From Anthracocystis setariae (taxonomy: Eukaryota > Basidiomycota > Ustilaginomycetes > Ustilaginales > Ustilaginaceae), in contig CAKMXJ010000032.1 in the NCBI GenBank assembly GCA_928724745.1, forward strand, positions 1,860,001-1,924,000: 64,000 bases of DNA, read 5' to 3'. A program made the position numbers and the translations under genes. This document shows positions 19,133 to 28,892 of this stretch, in pieces (position 1 is the first letter of the stretch; every line of letters begins with the position of its first letter). A model generated the notes under the pieces. It made no database searches. It saw nothing but the letters and a program-made list of their open reading frames with translations, and was not told where the DNA came from.

Positions 19133-21418
19133 ATGAAGCGCTCTCGACGCCATCGACCCTCGAAAGCACGCAGCCTACGAGCTGCTTGGACCACAGCTTT
19201 ATTGCTTTCGACAGGTACAACCGGAGTGGATGCGCTCTTTGGCATCGGCGAGAAGCGCTTTAAATATGAAGGCCTCATCAACGCAGGTGATCTCGGTCTC
19301 AGTCAGATCAACGGACAACTAGCGGCGTGGGGCGATTGGAACGGCGACCAATTCTTGGACGCTATCGTTGTTGACTCCAGTCGTCAGAAAGCGAGTATCC
19401 ATTTGTGGGATCACAGCGCTTTCAGCTTTCAACAGAATGCCGCAGCTTCCGTTCAAGTTGCAGCGGGACAAACTATCAGCAACGTGGTGGCAGCAGATAT
19501 CAACTACGACGGCAGACTCGATCTGCTTCTCATGTCTGAGAGTACATCAACCTCGTCGAAACAGACCTTGATGGATGTGTTCCTCGGTAAGCCAGACGCA
19601 AGTGGTTTCGAATCGATACCGCTCACAGTACCACCTTCCATCTTGGCACAACCTATCTCCATCGATGCATCGGGAGACATGCAGATGGACCTTCTCGGCA
19701 TTCCCTTCACTTCTCCCGCAGCCCCAGGCAAAGACGCTACGGATTTCAAGATCTGGCGAAACCTTCTCGGAGACTCAACCAACTCCAACACCACCGCCGC
19801 TTTCGACATCGCCGATGCCCCGCTGCTCGATGCCACCAAAGCGCCCGGCTGCAATCTTGCCAATCCGCACAGTTCGGCCTTTGTTGATATGAACGGTGAT
19901 TGCCTGGCGGATCTCTTCCTCGTCTGCCTGGAGCAATCCTTCACCGTGTCGAAGCTCACTTATCAGATCTGGACAGCTACCAAGCCTGACTCAAAAGGCC
20001 AAGGCTCGGGCTTCAGGCTTGCTGCCACCGGCGACCTCCCACCGGGCACAGGAACATTGAGCTTTGCCGACGTCGACCGAGACGGCACCATCGATGTCAT
20101 TTTCCCCTCGTGCGAGCGCCAAGGCAACGAATGCATGATCAATGTGGCGTTCAATCGTCAAGTGCCTCTCTGTTCGCTACAGACCGACAGCCTCTTTGGT
20201 GGCGGACCTGGATTCGGCTCTCTGTCGTTGAAAAGAGACCTTGCTTCCAATTCGAGCGCAACAGCTGCCAGGCCATCTGTCGAGGCGGCCGAGATGCACT
20301 GTAGGGAGACGGACGATCTGTGTGTGGCCGACGACAGATTCAGTCTCGACTTTACTGTCAGCAAGGACAATGCTGATTTGCTGCGCGTGCCCATTCACAA
20401 GCTCACGGGCGACAGCCGAATCCTGGCCAAAGATGCTCTCGCTCCTTCCTTCCTCATCCTGCCGAGCTCTCTGCACGTGGGCGATTACAATAAGGATGGC
20501 TATCCGGATCTGCTGGTGCTCACCGTGCCCGAACAGACATCCTCGGGAGGACGCAACGATATTTCTGGCACGGGCGATACGCGGCTGCACATTCTGCAGA
20601 ATGTCGAGTGCAGCAAAGTGGCGGCAAGCGAAAGGGTCGAGTTTGGCTGTTGGCCTAATCACGCTGAGGGGAGGACATTTAGCAAAGTGGTGGGTGGAGC
20701 TGATGTGATCGAAGGGCTTAGGGATGTTCGAAGTGCCAGCTGGCTCGATATTGATGAGGATGGTACGCTGGATCTTGTGCTGCAGCGCAGACCTTCGGAT
20801 TCGGATGGCAAGGATTCGAGTCGACGCATCACGTTTGTTCAGAACAATTACTTCCACGACTCGTTCTTCCTGAAGGCGCTCACGCTGAATGGGGCGTGTC
20901 AGGGGTTCTGCGAGGCTCAGGGGGGGCGTAAGTTCCGACCGTGGGGTACCAACTATGGTGGCGCTTCGTACAAGTTTACCGTGCTCGATCCGAACGGGGT
21001 GAGGCGCGCGCAGGAGGTGGGGCAGTTGGCTCAGACGGGGTATCGCTCGCTGCTCACGCCGTATAGCTATTTTGGATTGGGGAGGACCAACAATTACGTT
21101 GAGTCGCTGTTCATTGGGTCGACGAGGAGGCAGAGAGAGCACTTTTTGGCTGTGGAGGGGATCATTCCGAATAGTCAGGTGGTGATCAATCCGTGGCAGG
21201 GGGGAAGAGGGAGTGAGGGTGGGCAAGGCGGGCCAGGGATGTGGATGAAGCAGTTGTATTTGCATCCCGGTGATTGGATTCCGTGGGTGACGGTGGTGCT
21301 GATCACCACGATCGTAGGTTTGGCTGTGGTGGTGATCGTGTTGCATGTGAATGAGAGGAGGGAGGATGAGCGCGAGAGGAAGCGTGCGGTGCATGCGATT
21401 AATTTTGATGCTTTGTAG
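19133..21418 (+). CDS. FG-GAP repeat type I membrane protein (TIP/ITFG1/LINKIN family)
   Basis: This is a predicted secretory-pathway membrane protein of 762 residues with an integrin-alpha-like beta-propeller. At least six Ca2+-binding FG-GAP loops of the DxNxDGxxD type are visible: DWNGDQFLD, DINYDGRLD, DMNGDCLAD, DVDRDGTID, DYNKDGYPD and DIDEDGTLD. A single C-terminal membrane helix (WVTVVLITTIVGLAVVVIVL) is followed by a short basic tail. The N-terminus has a basic stretch and a hydrophobic segment (AAWTTALLLSTGTTGVDALFG) that would act as signal peptide. The propeller, helix and tail match the T-cell immunomodulatory protein family found across animals and fungi, whose fungal role is poorly defined. 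The start at 19133 puts the signal sequence near the N-terminus. The ATGs at 18905 and 19094 are alternatives. Confidence 0.85.
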   Translation: MKRSRRHRPSKARSLRAAWTTALLLSTGTTGVDALFGIGEKRFKYEGLINAGDLGLSQINGQLAAWGDWNGDQFLDAIVVDSSRQKASIHLWDHSAFSFQQNAAASVQVAAGQTISNVVAADINYDGRLDLLLMSESTSTSSKQTLMDVFLGKPDASGFESIPLTVPPSILAQPISIDASGDMQMDLLGIPFTSPAAPGKDATDFKIWRNLLGDSTNSNTTAAFDIADAPLLDATKAPGCNLANPHSSAFVDMNGDCLADLFLVCLEQSFTVSKLTYQIWTATKPDSKGQGSGFRLAATGDLPPGTGTLSFADVDRDGTIDVIFPSCERQGNECMINVAFNRQVPLCSLQTDSLFGGGPGFGSLSLKRDLASNSSATAARPSVEAAEMHCRETDDLCVADDRFSLDFTVSKDNADLLRVPIHKLTGDSRILAKDALAPSFLILPSSLHVGDYNKDGYPDLLVLTVPEQTSSGGRNDISGTGDTRLHILQNVECSKVAASERVEFGCWPNHAEGRTFSKVVGGADVIEGLRDVRSASWLDIDEDGTLDLVLQRRPSDSDGKDSSRRITFVQNNYFHDSFFLKALTLNGACQGFCEAQGGRKFRPWGTNYGGASYKFTVLDPNGVRRAQEVGQLAQTGYRSLLTPYSYFGLGRTNNYVESLFIGSTRRQREHFLAVEGIIPNSQVVINPWQGGRGSEGGQGGPGMWMKQLYLHPGDWIPWVTVVLITTIVGLAVVVIVLHVNERREDERERKRAVHAINFDAL

Positions 21419-21453
21419 AGCAAGGTTAGGTATGGGATCCAACAGTGTTTGCA

Positions 21454-21489
21454 TGTGTATGTGTGTGTGTGTGTGTGCGTGTGTGTGTG
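21454..21489. repeat. GT-rich microsatellite
   Basis: This tandem of GT units with two interruptions lies in the 298-bp gap between the FG-GAP gene and the RNase H2 gene, probably in a 3' untranslated region. Confidence 0.9.
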
Positions 21490-21716
21490 AAGAGTTCTAG
21501 GGGTGGGAGAAGATGTATGCTGCTGCTGCTGCTATGTGGTGGGATGGTGTAGTGGGTCGCGTTTGGTTGGTGGGGAGGTCGCGTAAAGAGACGGCGAAGA
21601 ATCTTTCAAAAGCGCGTGTGCGGATACTTGAGAACAACACTTTTTTCCCCATCCAACCCAATCCGACCACCAACCAACATTGATTTGGTACCTCTACTCG
21701 ACATTGGATCTCTACG

Positions 21717-22639
21717 ATGACGAGCACAGTGCGATCGAAACGGACAGGAGTACTCATGCATCCGACTTCAGCGCAAGTCGACGGGCGTGGACATGGGCGG
21801 GTTCTCATCCTCCCGCACCCGCGCACTTTAATCCCAACATACTTCCTCCATTCCCGCACCTCGGACGACGAGCGTTTGGAAAAGGTGTACGAATTGTCGA
21901 CTTTGAAGGATGCGCGATTTGAGCGCAGCTGGATGGTTTCTGGGTTAGAGGAGGTGGTTTCGTGTGGACAATTGGAGGTTTTGGCCGAGGTGGATGTGAG
22001 GTTTTTAACGGTGGCGTTGATGTATGTGGGGTTGGAGGGGGATGGAAAGTTTAGGTCGATCGAGGATGCGTTTGAGCAGGTAGCGTTGGTGTTGCAGAAG
22101 CGAAGGTGGGAGGAGGTGAAACAGGTTGTAGTTGGGGTGAATGAGAAGATGGGTGTTCAGAGGGAATGGGCAGATGTGGTGGCATTCGGCAGCTTGCCGT
22201 TGGTCCAGAAAACACTACACGACGTATCCGACGTTCAAGGTATGTACCACTCCACAACTTAACTGATCAAGTCAAAGACATGAAGTACTGACTCAAGGTT
22301 TGGGGCATTCAACTTGCAGAGTTACCGAATGGAGAGAAGGCCTACCGTTTGTCGACGAGCAAGGTGTATTCGATGTTAGGTAGGAAGCATGAGCGGTTGG
22401 CGCTAAAATCGACGTTTGTAGCTTCGCCAAATGTCCTAGGTCGTAACTTTGAACGCAGATGGCCGGGAGATTCGGATCCCTCGCCCTACCTCGTCCATGT
22501 ACCACAGGGCGAGGAGGATAGGGATTGCCAAGAGGCTAAACAACTCCGCAGAACCATCGCCGCCGAGATACTGGCCACCAACTTACCTCCGCAACTAGCA
22601 GCAGACTACTTTGCCCATCTCGGCTTGGAATCAACATAG
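21717..22639 (+). CDS. RNH202: Ribonuclease H2 subunit B
   Basis: The CDS is join(21717..22239, 22320..22639), 280 residues. It is the non-catalytic B subunit of RNase H2, which removes ribonucleotides and RNA from DNA. Family features occur in order: a triple-barrel region with RVLILPHPRTLIPTYFL and ELSTLKDARFERSWMV; then LEVLAEVDVRFLTVALMY and KFRSIEDAFEQV, equivalent to the VDPLFLxLPYL and FxPLDQ blocks of the animal protein; then a winged-helix part ending with KVYSMLGRKHERLA. The intron (22240-22319, 80 nt) has a GTATGT donor, a TACTGAC branch site and a TTGCAG acceptor. It interrupts a GAG codon in phase 1, and removing it joins DVQ to ELPNGEKAYRLS without a frame change. The C-terminal tail has no clear PCNA-binding motif. 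Confidence 0.85.
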
Positions 22640-23156
22640 CTCAGTTTGCGTTGCAATACATAGAGTCACTCGCAAAAGCGTGACATATCGTCTCTACATC
22701 TCACACCCCTTCTCCTCATCTTCCACCCGCTCAAAAGACTTTTCCTGTGTGATCTCCATAACCCAACTCTGCCGTTCAGACAGAAACTTTATCTGTTGAT
22801 CGCAGTATTGCCAACGACATCGCGGCATGTCAATCCTCGGCATCAATGGATGTGACATGGAACATCGCCTTCGGTCCTCGCCGATCGCACCGCCTGTTGA
22901 ATCGGCGACATGAGGGCGAGCATGCAGAAGAACCACACCAGCACAGACGCACATGCTCGTGACATTGGGATTATCAAGTATGTTGCATGACAAGGAGGAA
23001 ACGAGACAAAGAAAAAATTGGGCAAGGACATAGACAATCGAACTGCATTGCTGCTGCTAGCTGATCGCCTGTTCCCTGAGATGAGAGAAGAAAAGAAAAG
23101 GATATGCAAAGTGTACCAATATGATGGTTCGATTCTATTGCGCCGTCGCTACGCTC
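22640..23156. other. Convergent 3' regions, no gene seen
   Basis: Genes on both sides run into this 517-bp gap. No frame looks like protein, so it should contain the two 3' untranslated regions. Confidence 0.6.
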
Positions 23157-23948
23157 TTAACGCTGAAGGTGGTCAGCATAGATGTTGGCAGCGATCTCGG
23201 CCTCGGCGCGATCACCGTTGGCAAGAAGCTTTTCCTTGTTGTAGAGCAGCTCTTCGCGGGTCTCGGTGGAGTACTCGGTGTTCTGAGTCTCAACGATGGC
23301 ATCGACGGGGCAAGCCTCCTGGCAGAAACCGCAGTAGATGCACTTGGTCATGTCGATGTCGTAACGAGTGGTCCTTCGTGCACCATCCTCACGCGGCTCG
23401 GATTCGATGGTGATGGCCTGGGCAGGGCAGATGGCCTCGCAAAGCTTGCAGGCAATGCATCGCTCCTCACCGGTAGGGTATCGTCGCAGCGCGTGTTCGC
23501 CACGGAAACGCGGGCTGAGCGGACCCTTCTCAAAGGGGTACATGATGGTGTACGGAGGTCGGAAGAAGTTCTCGAGCACGATCCACATGCCGCGGAGGAT
23601 CTCGGTAAAGAAAAAGAGCTGACCGGCCTTGTCTAGCGCCGAGGGACCCTTGGAGTAGTCTGGGTAGACGGGTGCATTGTCAAGCTGGCTCTGTGCGGAG
23701 GAAGCGTCGTAGGTGGCGGTCTTGGTGTGATCTGGTGATGGCGAGGGAGCGCTCGGGATCTGTGTGGGGCCGGTCTGGTGAGTGGCAAGCTGGCGAGCGA
23801 TGGAAGACGAGAAGAGACGGGCGTTGTAGAGAGTGGTGGAGGGTGCGGCGCTAGCGAATCGCAATGGCGCAGCAGTGGACGAGGAAGCGTACGATCGGCT
23901 GGCAAGGACCGCCGAGCGAAGCAATGAACGGTTCAGAGAGGATGCCAT
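23157..23948 (-). CDS. NDUFS8: Complex I 23-kDa iron-sulfur subunit (NDUFS8/TYKY)
   Basis: This 263-residue subunit of mitochondrial NADH:ubiquinone oxidoreductase carries clusters N6a and N6b. Two ferredoxin-type motifs are intact: [12 protein letters not shown] (Cys 164, 167, 170, 174) and [12 protein letters not shown] (Cys 203, 206, 209, 213). The conserved [21 protein letters not shown] lead-in and the C-terminal YADHLQR are also present. The N-terminus is Ser/Arg/Ala-rich with no acidic residue for the first 70 positions, a clear mitochondrial presequence. The frame is open further upstream, but the ATG at 23946-23948 is the one directly before the presequence. There are no introns. It is divergent from the NDUFV2 gene, another complex I Fe-S subunit. 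Confidence 0.97.
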   Translation of the reverse strand: MASSLNRSLLRSAVLASRSYASSSTAAPLRFASAAPSTTLYNARLFSSSIARQLATHQTGPTQIPSAPSPSPDHTKTATYDASSAQSQLDNAPVYPDYSKGPSALDKAGQLFFFTEILRGMWIVLENFFRPPYTIMYPFEKGPLSPRFRGEHALRRYPTGEERCIACKLCEAICPAQAITIESEPREDGARRTTRYDIDMTKCIYCGFCQEACPVDAIVETQNTEYSTETREELLYNKEKLLANGDRAEAEIAANIYADHLQR

Positions 23949-24913
23949 GGTGGATGAAACGAGATGCGACAACGTAGAACCTGCCGGATGCAAGATCGAG
24001 TAGATAGTCGGGAGAGTTCGAAGGGACAAAAGAAGCTTCCGGAGGCTATTTTATGGCGATTGACCAATCCGAGAAGAGCCCGAGGCGATGAAGATGAGGA
24101 AAGAGGTGACGATGAGGTCAAGGTGGAGAAGAAGTGATCCTAAGAATGGTAGCGAGGAAACGATAACCTCGAGAAGCTGCCGACTGACTGACTGACTCTG
24201 TGACTGACTGACTGACTGACCTGTGACTTAAGCGGATGATCGCGCGGAAAATTGCAAGCGGTGGCTGAGTCTCACAAAATAGTAGGCAGCAGCAGGCACA
24301 GTGTCGTTGGGGTATATTGACTTGACTTGACTTGACTTGACGCTGATTTGAAATCAACTGGCCGTCGCGCACACCCTTCAAATTCCATCTCCACTAGCCA
24401 ACTCAACCTTGACAGTCCGCATTTTTTTCTAATCGAGTTGAATTCAACTTTTCGAGGCTTTTGAATTCATCTTGGATATCGGGTTGAATTCAGAACAGCT
24501 TCCGAGGGACGACCAATGACAGCTATCTGAATTGGTCAGATGCGAGATACCTTTTTCAACTGGCAGTTGTTGGATCGGCAGTTATGGAAAATTTGGCGTG
24601 GCCTTTTACGCACGAGCAACAAAATCGCAACGCAACGCAACAATTAATTACGTGAAGCTCACACTAGAGGCAAGAAGAAGAAGCAGTGTAGTGTGTAGGC
24701 TCAGAACAGACAGAGACGGAGACACAGAGAGAGAGAGAGAGAGAGAAAGAGCTTTGGTAATGGCTCACGGCTGCCTTGAATTTGGTGCTTCCGAGCACGC
24801 TCGTGTTCGTGGTCGTCGTCGACACACTATCGTCGCATTTGCATTCTCTCCACATCTGATTCTTCTTCCACCTCTGCTATCATCCTATCCTTCGGTCACC
24901 TCCAATACGCATA
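23949..24913. promoter_or_regulatory. Shared divergent promoter region of two complex I genes
   Basis: This 965-bp interval drives NDUFS8 to the left and NDUFV2 to the right. CCAAT pentamers occur at 24064-24068 and 24513-24517 and in reverse (ATTGG) at 24531-24535. CCAAT is the binding core of the Hap complex, which controls respiratory genes in many fungi. Three close copies of TTGAATTCA lie at 24438-24446, 24461-24469 and 24484-24492. Simple repeats are present: GACT units around 24180-24226, TTGAC units at 24318-24341 and GA units at 24726-24746. Regulatory function is inferred from position and motif identity only. Confidence 0.6.
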
Positions 24914-25836
24914 ATGGCTGCCCTTCGCACTTGCTCACGCTCGCTTCTGCGATCGGTCGCTGCGGCTGCGACTCGATCCAACGCTGTTGGTGTCGCTAGT
25001 GGCTCTTCGCGGTGCGTTGCCGCTGGGCGTGCCATCTCCACCTCGGCAGCCCGCTCTTCCGACGCACTCTTCGTTCACCGCGACACCGACTACAACAACC
25101 CTAACATCCCTTTTGAATTCAACGAGCAGAACAAGAAGATGGCACAGGAAATCATCTCGCACTATCCTCCTCAGTACAAGAAGGCGGCGGTCATTCCATT
25201 GCTCGACCTCGGTCAACGACAGAACTCGGGCTGGGTGTCGATCTCGGTGATGAACTACGTTGCCAAGTTGCTCGAGATGCCCCCAATGCGTGTGTACGAG
25301 GTTGCCACGTTCTACACCATGTTCAACCGCGAGCCGGTCGGAAAGTACTTTATGCAGCTTTGCACCACCACACCCTGCATGCTCGGCGGTTGCGGTTCCA
25401 CAAAGATCCTCGAGGCGATTCAGGATAAGCTCCACATCAAGGCTGGTCAGACTACCGCCGATAAAAAGTTCACCCTGGTCGAGGTCGAGTGTCTCGGTGC
25501 TTGTGCCAACGCTCCCATGATCCAGATCAACGACGATTACTTTGAGGACCTTACTCCAGAAACTATGGTCAACATCATTGACAAGCTCGCAAACGGCGAA
25601 AAGGTCAAACCCGGCCCGCAATCTAACCGTCACTCTTCCGAGCCCGCTCAAGGCCGAACCGCCCTCACTTCCAAAGTACGTACCTCTCTTTTATCGATGC
25701 AGCCCTCGGCATGCAAATTGGCAGCAGTTGCTGGTCGGATTCGCACTCGGTACTGACTTTCTTGCCTATTGATGTTTTCTTTTCACTGCAACAGCCTTAT
25801 GGACCAGGACAGCACTGTGTTCCCGACTTTGCCTAG
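24914..25836 (+). CDS. NDUFV2: Complex I 24-kDa iron-sulfur subunit (NDUFV2/NuoE)
   Basis: The CDS is join(24914..25675, 25795..25836), 267 residues. It is a peripheral-arm subunit of mitochondrial complex I that binds the [2Fe-2S] cluster N1a. The four ligands are visible as CTTTPC (Cys150, Cys155) and CLGAC (Cys193, Cys197). A Ser/Arg/Ala-rich presequence of about 45 residues precedes the mature part. The single frame runs on past the true exon end into SKVRTSLLS, which is intron. A GTACGT donor at 25676, a TACTGAC branch site and a CAACAG acceptor before 25795 define a 119-nt phase-0 intron. The last exon of 42 nt encodes [13 protein letters not shown], the expected conserved C-terminus. 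Confidence 0.95.
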
Positions 25837-26100
25837 ACATTGCTTCGTTCCCACACATGTACCTTTTCACCTCAGGCTCCTGTCAGAATTACAATACCTC
25901 AATGACTTTTCCGGCTTGGGCTGTGATTGCGTTTTTTTTATTAATATCACTTGGCACATTCGGAAGATCCGACTCACCTTTACCCTGCTCTGAGGGGACA
26001 GACGTGCAACGAGCATAAGGAGGATCGAATGAAGAATAACAGATACTCGTTTTAGTCGACAAGATGTATTGGGCTGATGGAGACTCGGGTGATTGTTTTT

Positions 26101-28158
26101 TCAAGCGGAAACCATGAGGGAAGCCAAGCTGGCTTCGGTCTGAACCATTTCGAGTGCCTGTTGGACTTCGAGACGTTTTCGCGAGGCTGCGAGCCAGTCT
26201 GAAGCCAGAGTTTTTGGCCAACCCTTAAGCTGATTGAGTTCGCGCGTGGCCGAGTCAAGATCCTTTCGGTCCAAATAGTACTCTGCCCTTGCGAGCACGG
26301 ATGGGACATCGTCACCTTGCACCAACCCCTTCTTGTGGAACAGAATCGGCGACAACGCAGCACTGGCGAGTAGCGAAAGCACACCGGTAGACTCAGGTGC
26401 AGGCACCAACGACACTTGACGAACTCGAGGACCAACCTTGTTCTCGAACCACTGCTTCAGCGTGGTAAACGACTCAACACCGGTTTCAGCAGCACCGCTG
26501 GCATCGAGAGCCTCGAGAGCAGCAGAAAGAACCGGATCGTCGCGAGCCTTGGACGTGCTCTTGAGCACACGCAGCTGCTCAGAGAACGGCTGCTTGGTAA
26601 CCGAGTTGTCATCAAGTGCATGCTGAACCGCACGTACAGCAGTCCAGAGAGTGTGCACCGACACATTCTCATCCAGCACGCTGCTGTTGTCCAAGCTCAC
26701 CTTTTCAAGACTCTTGAGCTCAGTTGCAAGCTCGTCAAGTTTGGCCAGACGTCCACCACGCTCCTCCTCAACCTTGGCCTTGATGTCCTTCATCCATCGT
26801 CGCTGCAGCTCGATACCCTGAGCGATCACCTCCTCCTTGAGCCTCTCGTTGATGATCCGACTCTGAGTAGCGAGCTCCTTCTCGAGCTTCTCCTTAAACT
26901 GCTGCATCTGCTTGGAACGCTCCTCCTCGAACGACTTTTGCCAGTCCGACTCTCGGCTCGTCAGCTTGCTGGCCGCTTCTTCGGACTGCTTGGCGATCTG
27001 AGCTTCGTAGCGCTTGGCTTGAGCCGCCAGGCTGTTCTCGACACGCTTGGCCTCTTCGCGCTTGATGGTCTCAAGGCGCTGGCTGAGCTGCTCGAGATCG
27101 ACCTGTGCGTTCTCGAGAACACCCTTGGCCTTGGCGCCCGAAGATGGCGTCTCTTTCAGGAACGTGGTGAGCTCGTCGATGGTGCCCGCGAGCTGCGCGA
27201 TCATAGGCTCGGATGCCGAGAGGCTCTTGATCGAAGGCGCAAGCAATGGAAGCTTGGGTGCCTCAGGATCGGGACGCAAGCGGGCATTGGAGTGATCAGG
27301 TGCCTGAAGGCCTCGTTCACGACGAGGCGCTGCGTAGCCTGCAGGTGGTTCGTGGTTGACAGGAAGTTCACCAGTGTAAGTCTCCTTGAGCTGCTCCTTT
27401 GGACCAGTACCGGAGGAGGCGCTCTTGGAAGGAGCGGCCTTGGTGTTGGCACCGATGTCGGTCATGATTTGGACGCTGTCAACGGCACGCTGGAGAACGT
27501 TGCGACCGTCTGTCTTGACATCGGCAGCCTCACCGCGAACCTTGGCCTCAGCCTTGTCGGCAGCCGTCTTGGCACGGTTGATCAGCTCGGATGTCTTGTC
27601 CTGGACTGCCTTGAGAGCGGACTCGCCCTCTTGCTCGGCCTTGTTGGCACCGGATTTCGCCTTTTGCGCAAGCTTGTCTGCCTCTGCCTTGACCTTGTCA
27701 CGTACCTCGGCTACCTTGAGACGGGCATCGCGCTCGTCGCCTGCACTTTGGCTTGAACCTGCATCGCCTCCAAGGACACGGCCGACGGCGCCACTGACAC
27801 TGTCGTAGGCGGTCTTGGAGACATCGATCGCTTTGTCTCCGTATCCTCCAAGGTTGATGTTCTTGATCTCCTGACCGACATCGTGTGTGTCGAGGTAGTC
27901 GATGATGCGCTCACCTCCGGGAACGCTCTCGACGAAAAAGTGCTCGTATCGATCGTTGTTAAGTGCAGCTACTGTCGAGACACTGTAGAAGAGAGTAGCT
28001 CCGAACGTGCTGTAGAGGATGAAACGGCCAAGTCCGGACTTGGACCTTGGTTCGGCACCGGTGGCATATGATCGGACACCAGCGGTGCTGCGAGATCGAG
28101 CGACGGAAGATGGGCTGATTGCAGCGGCCCTGCGCAGAGCAGCAGCGCGGTTGATCAT
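26101..28158 (-). CDS. MIC60: MICOS complex subunit MIC60 (mitofilin)
   Basis: This mitochondrial inner-membrane protein forms and holds crista junctions and links to the outer membrane. The 685-residue product has an Arg/Ala/Ser presequence (about 1-31), one membrane helix (about 43-66), and a long Lys/Glu/Ala-rich coiled-coil domain facing the intermembrane space, with Ala-rich apolipoprotein-like stretches (about 130-230) and a main coil (about 320-480). The C-terminal mitofilin domain contains SVHTLWTAVRAVQHAL and WPKTLASDWLAASRKRLEVQQALEMVQTEA, the signature helix of the family. There are no introns. It runs convergently to NDUFV2, so three neighbouring genes all encode mitochondrial inner-membrane proteins. 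Confidence 0.95.
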   Translation of the reverse strand: MINRAAALRRAAAISPSSVARSRSTAGVRSYATGAEPRSKSGLGRFILYSTFGATLFYSVSTVAALNNDRYEHFFVESVPGGERIIDYLDTHDVGQEIKNINLGGYGDKAIDVSKTAYDSVSGAVGRVLGGDAGSSQSAGDERDARLKVAEVRDKVKAEADKLAQKAKSGANKAEQEGESALKAVQDKTSELINRAKTAADKAEAKVRGEAADVKTDGRNVLQRAVDSVQIMTDIGANTKAAPSKSASSGTGPKEQLKETYTGELPVNHEPPAGYAAPRRERGLQAPDHSNARLRPDPEAPKLPLLAPSIKSLSASEPMIAQLAGTIDELTTFLKETPSSGAKAKGVLENAQVDLEQLSQRLETIKREEAKRVENSLAAQAKRYEAQIAKQSEEAASKLTSRESDWQKSFEEERSKQMQQFKEKLEKELATQSRIINERLKEEVIAQGIELQRRWMKDIKAKVEEERGGRLAKLDELATELKSLEKVSLDNSSVLDENVSVHTLWTAVRAVQHALDDNSVTKQPFSEQLRVLKSTSKARDDPVLSAALEALDASGAAETGVESFTTLKQWFENKVGPRVRQVSLVPAPESTGVLSLLASAALSPILFHKKGLVQGDDVPSVLARAEYYLDRKDLDSATRELNQLKGWPKTLASDWLAASRKRLEVQQALEMVQTEASLASLMVSA

Positions 28159-28505
28159 GATCTACACAAAGACGGTGCTGCAAGTGCGTGGCTAGATGCT
28201 CGCAAAGGGATGAGCAAGGTGTAAGGATGCGGGTTGGGAAGAACGGTGTGCGAGGTGCGGTGCGATGCGGTGCGATGCGGTGCGATGCGATCGTCATACG
28301 AACGAGTTGTGGAGGAAATGCGCGATTTCCAATCTTCCAGCCAACACAGACCTCACTCACTCACTCTCTCACTCACTATTTTAACTCAAGAAGAATCGAA
28401 CGCGAATCGGGGTCGCATCAGGCAGGCACCTCGAATCTTGACAACTCTCTCTCTCTCTCTTTCTCTCTGTGATCGTGCCAGCCTGATAGATAGATGACGG
28501 CTGTC

Positions 28506-28550
<45 letters not shown>

Positions 28551-28892
28551 CCAAATTAATCCAAATTTCCAAAAAAATAAAATAATATAATAATCCCGAA
28601 ACAAAACCTTTGGACAAGCCGGAAAAAACCGCGACCCGGTCGGCTCCGAGAAAAAAAAAAAAGAATTCCCCTTCCTCCTCCGGTCAGATTCCCGTAACTC
28701 AAACAGTTTATATACCACCGTCTGCGAAAAGAGATGCTAAAATAGTAGTAGTGAGTAGTATACAAGTTACAAAGATGCGATAATGATAAAGGTTCGTAAA
28801 CCGGTAGCTTCTGCAACGAGCAAAGCGGTCGGGACAACGTTGGGGGGGGGTATATCGTGAGCAAGGATGTGCGTGAACAAAGGATTATCTTA
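28159..28892. other. Promoter side of MIC60 with simple repeats
   Basis: No gene is seen. Tandem repeats include GCGATGCGGT units at about 28256-28290, CT units at 28444-28468 and a GT-then-GA microsatellite at 28511-28550. A-rich tracts follow up to 28665. Confidence 0.6.
28511..28550. repeat. Compound GT/GA microsatellite
   Basis: Ten GT units are followed directly by ten GA units. The repeat lies between MIC60 and the unknown gene to its right. Confidence 0.9.

Noticed and set aside
20177..21454. 425-codon frame on the minus strand
   Set aside because: It is antisense to the FG-GAP protein, whose repeat motifs are unmistakable.
26416..27756. Leu-rich 446-codon frame on the plus strand
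   Set aside because: The leucine richness is the complement of Lys/Glu/Gln codons of MIC60 on the other strand.
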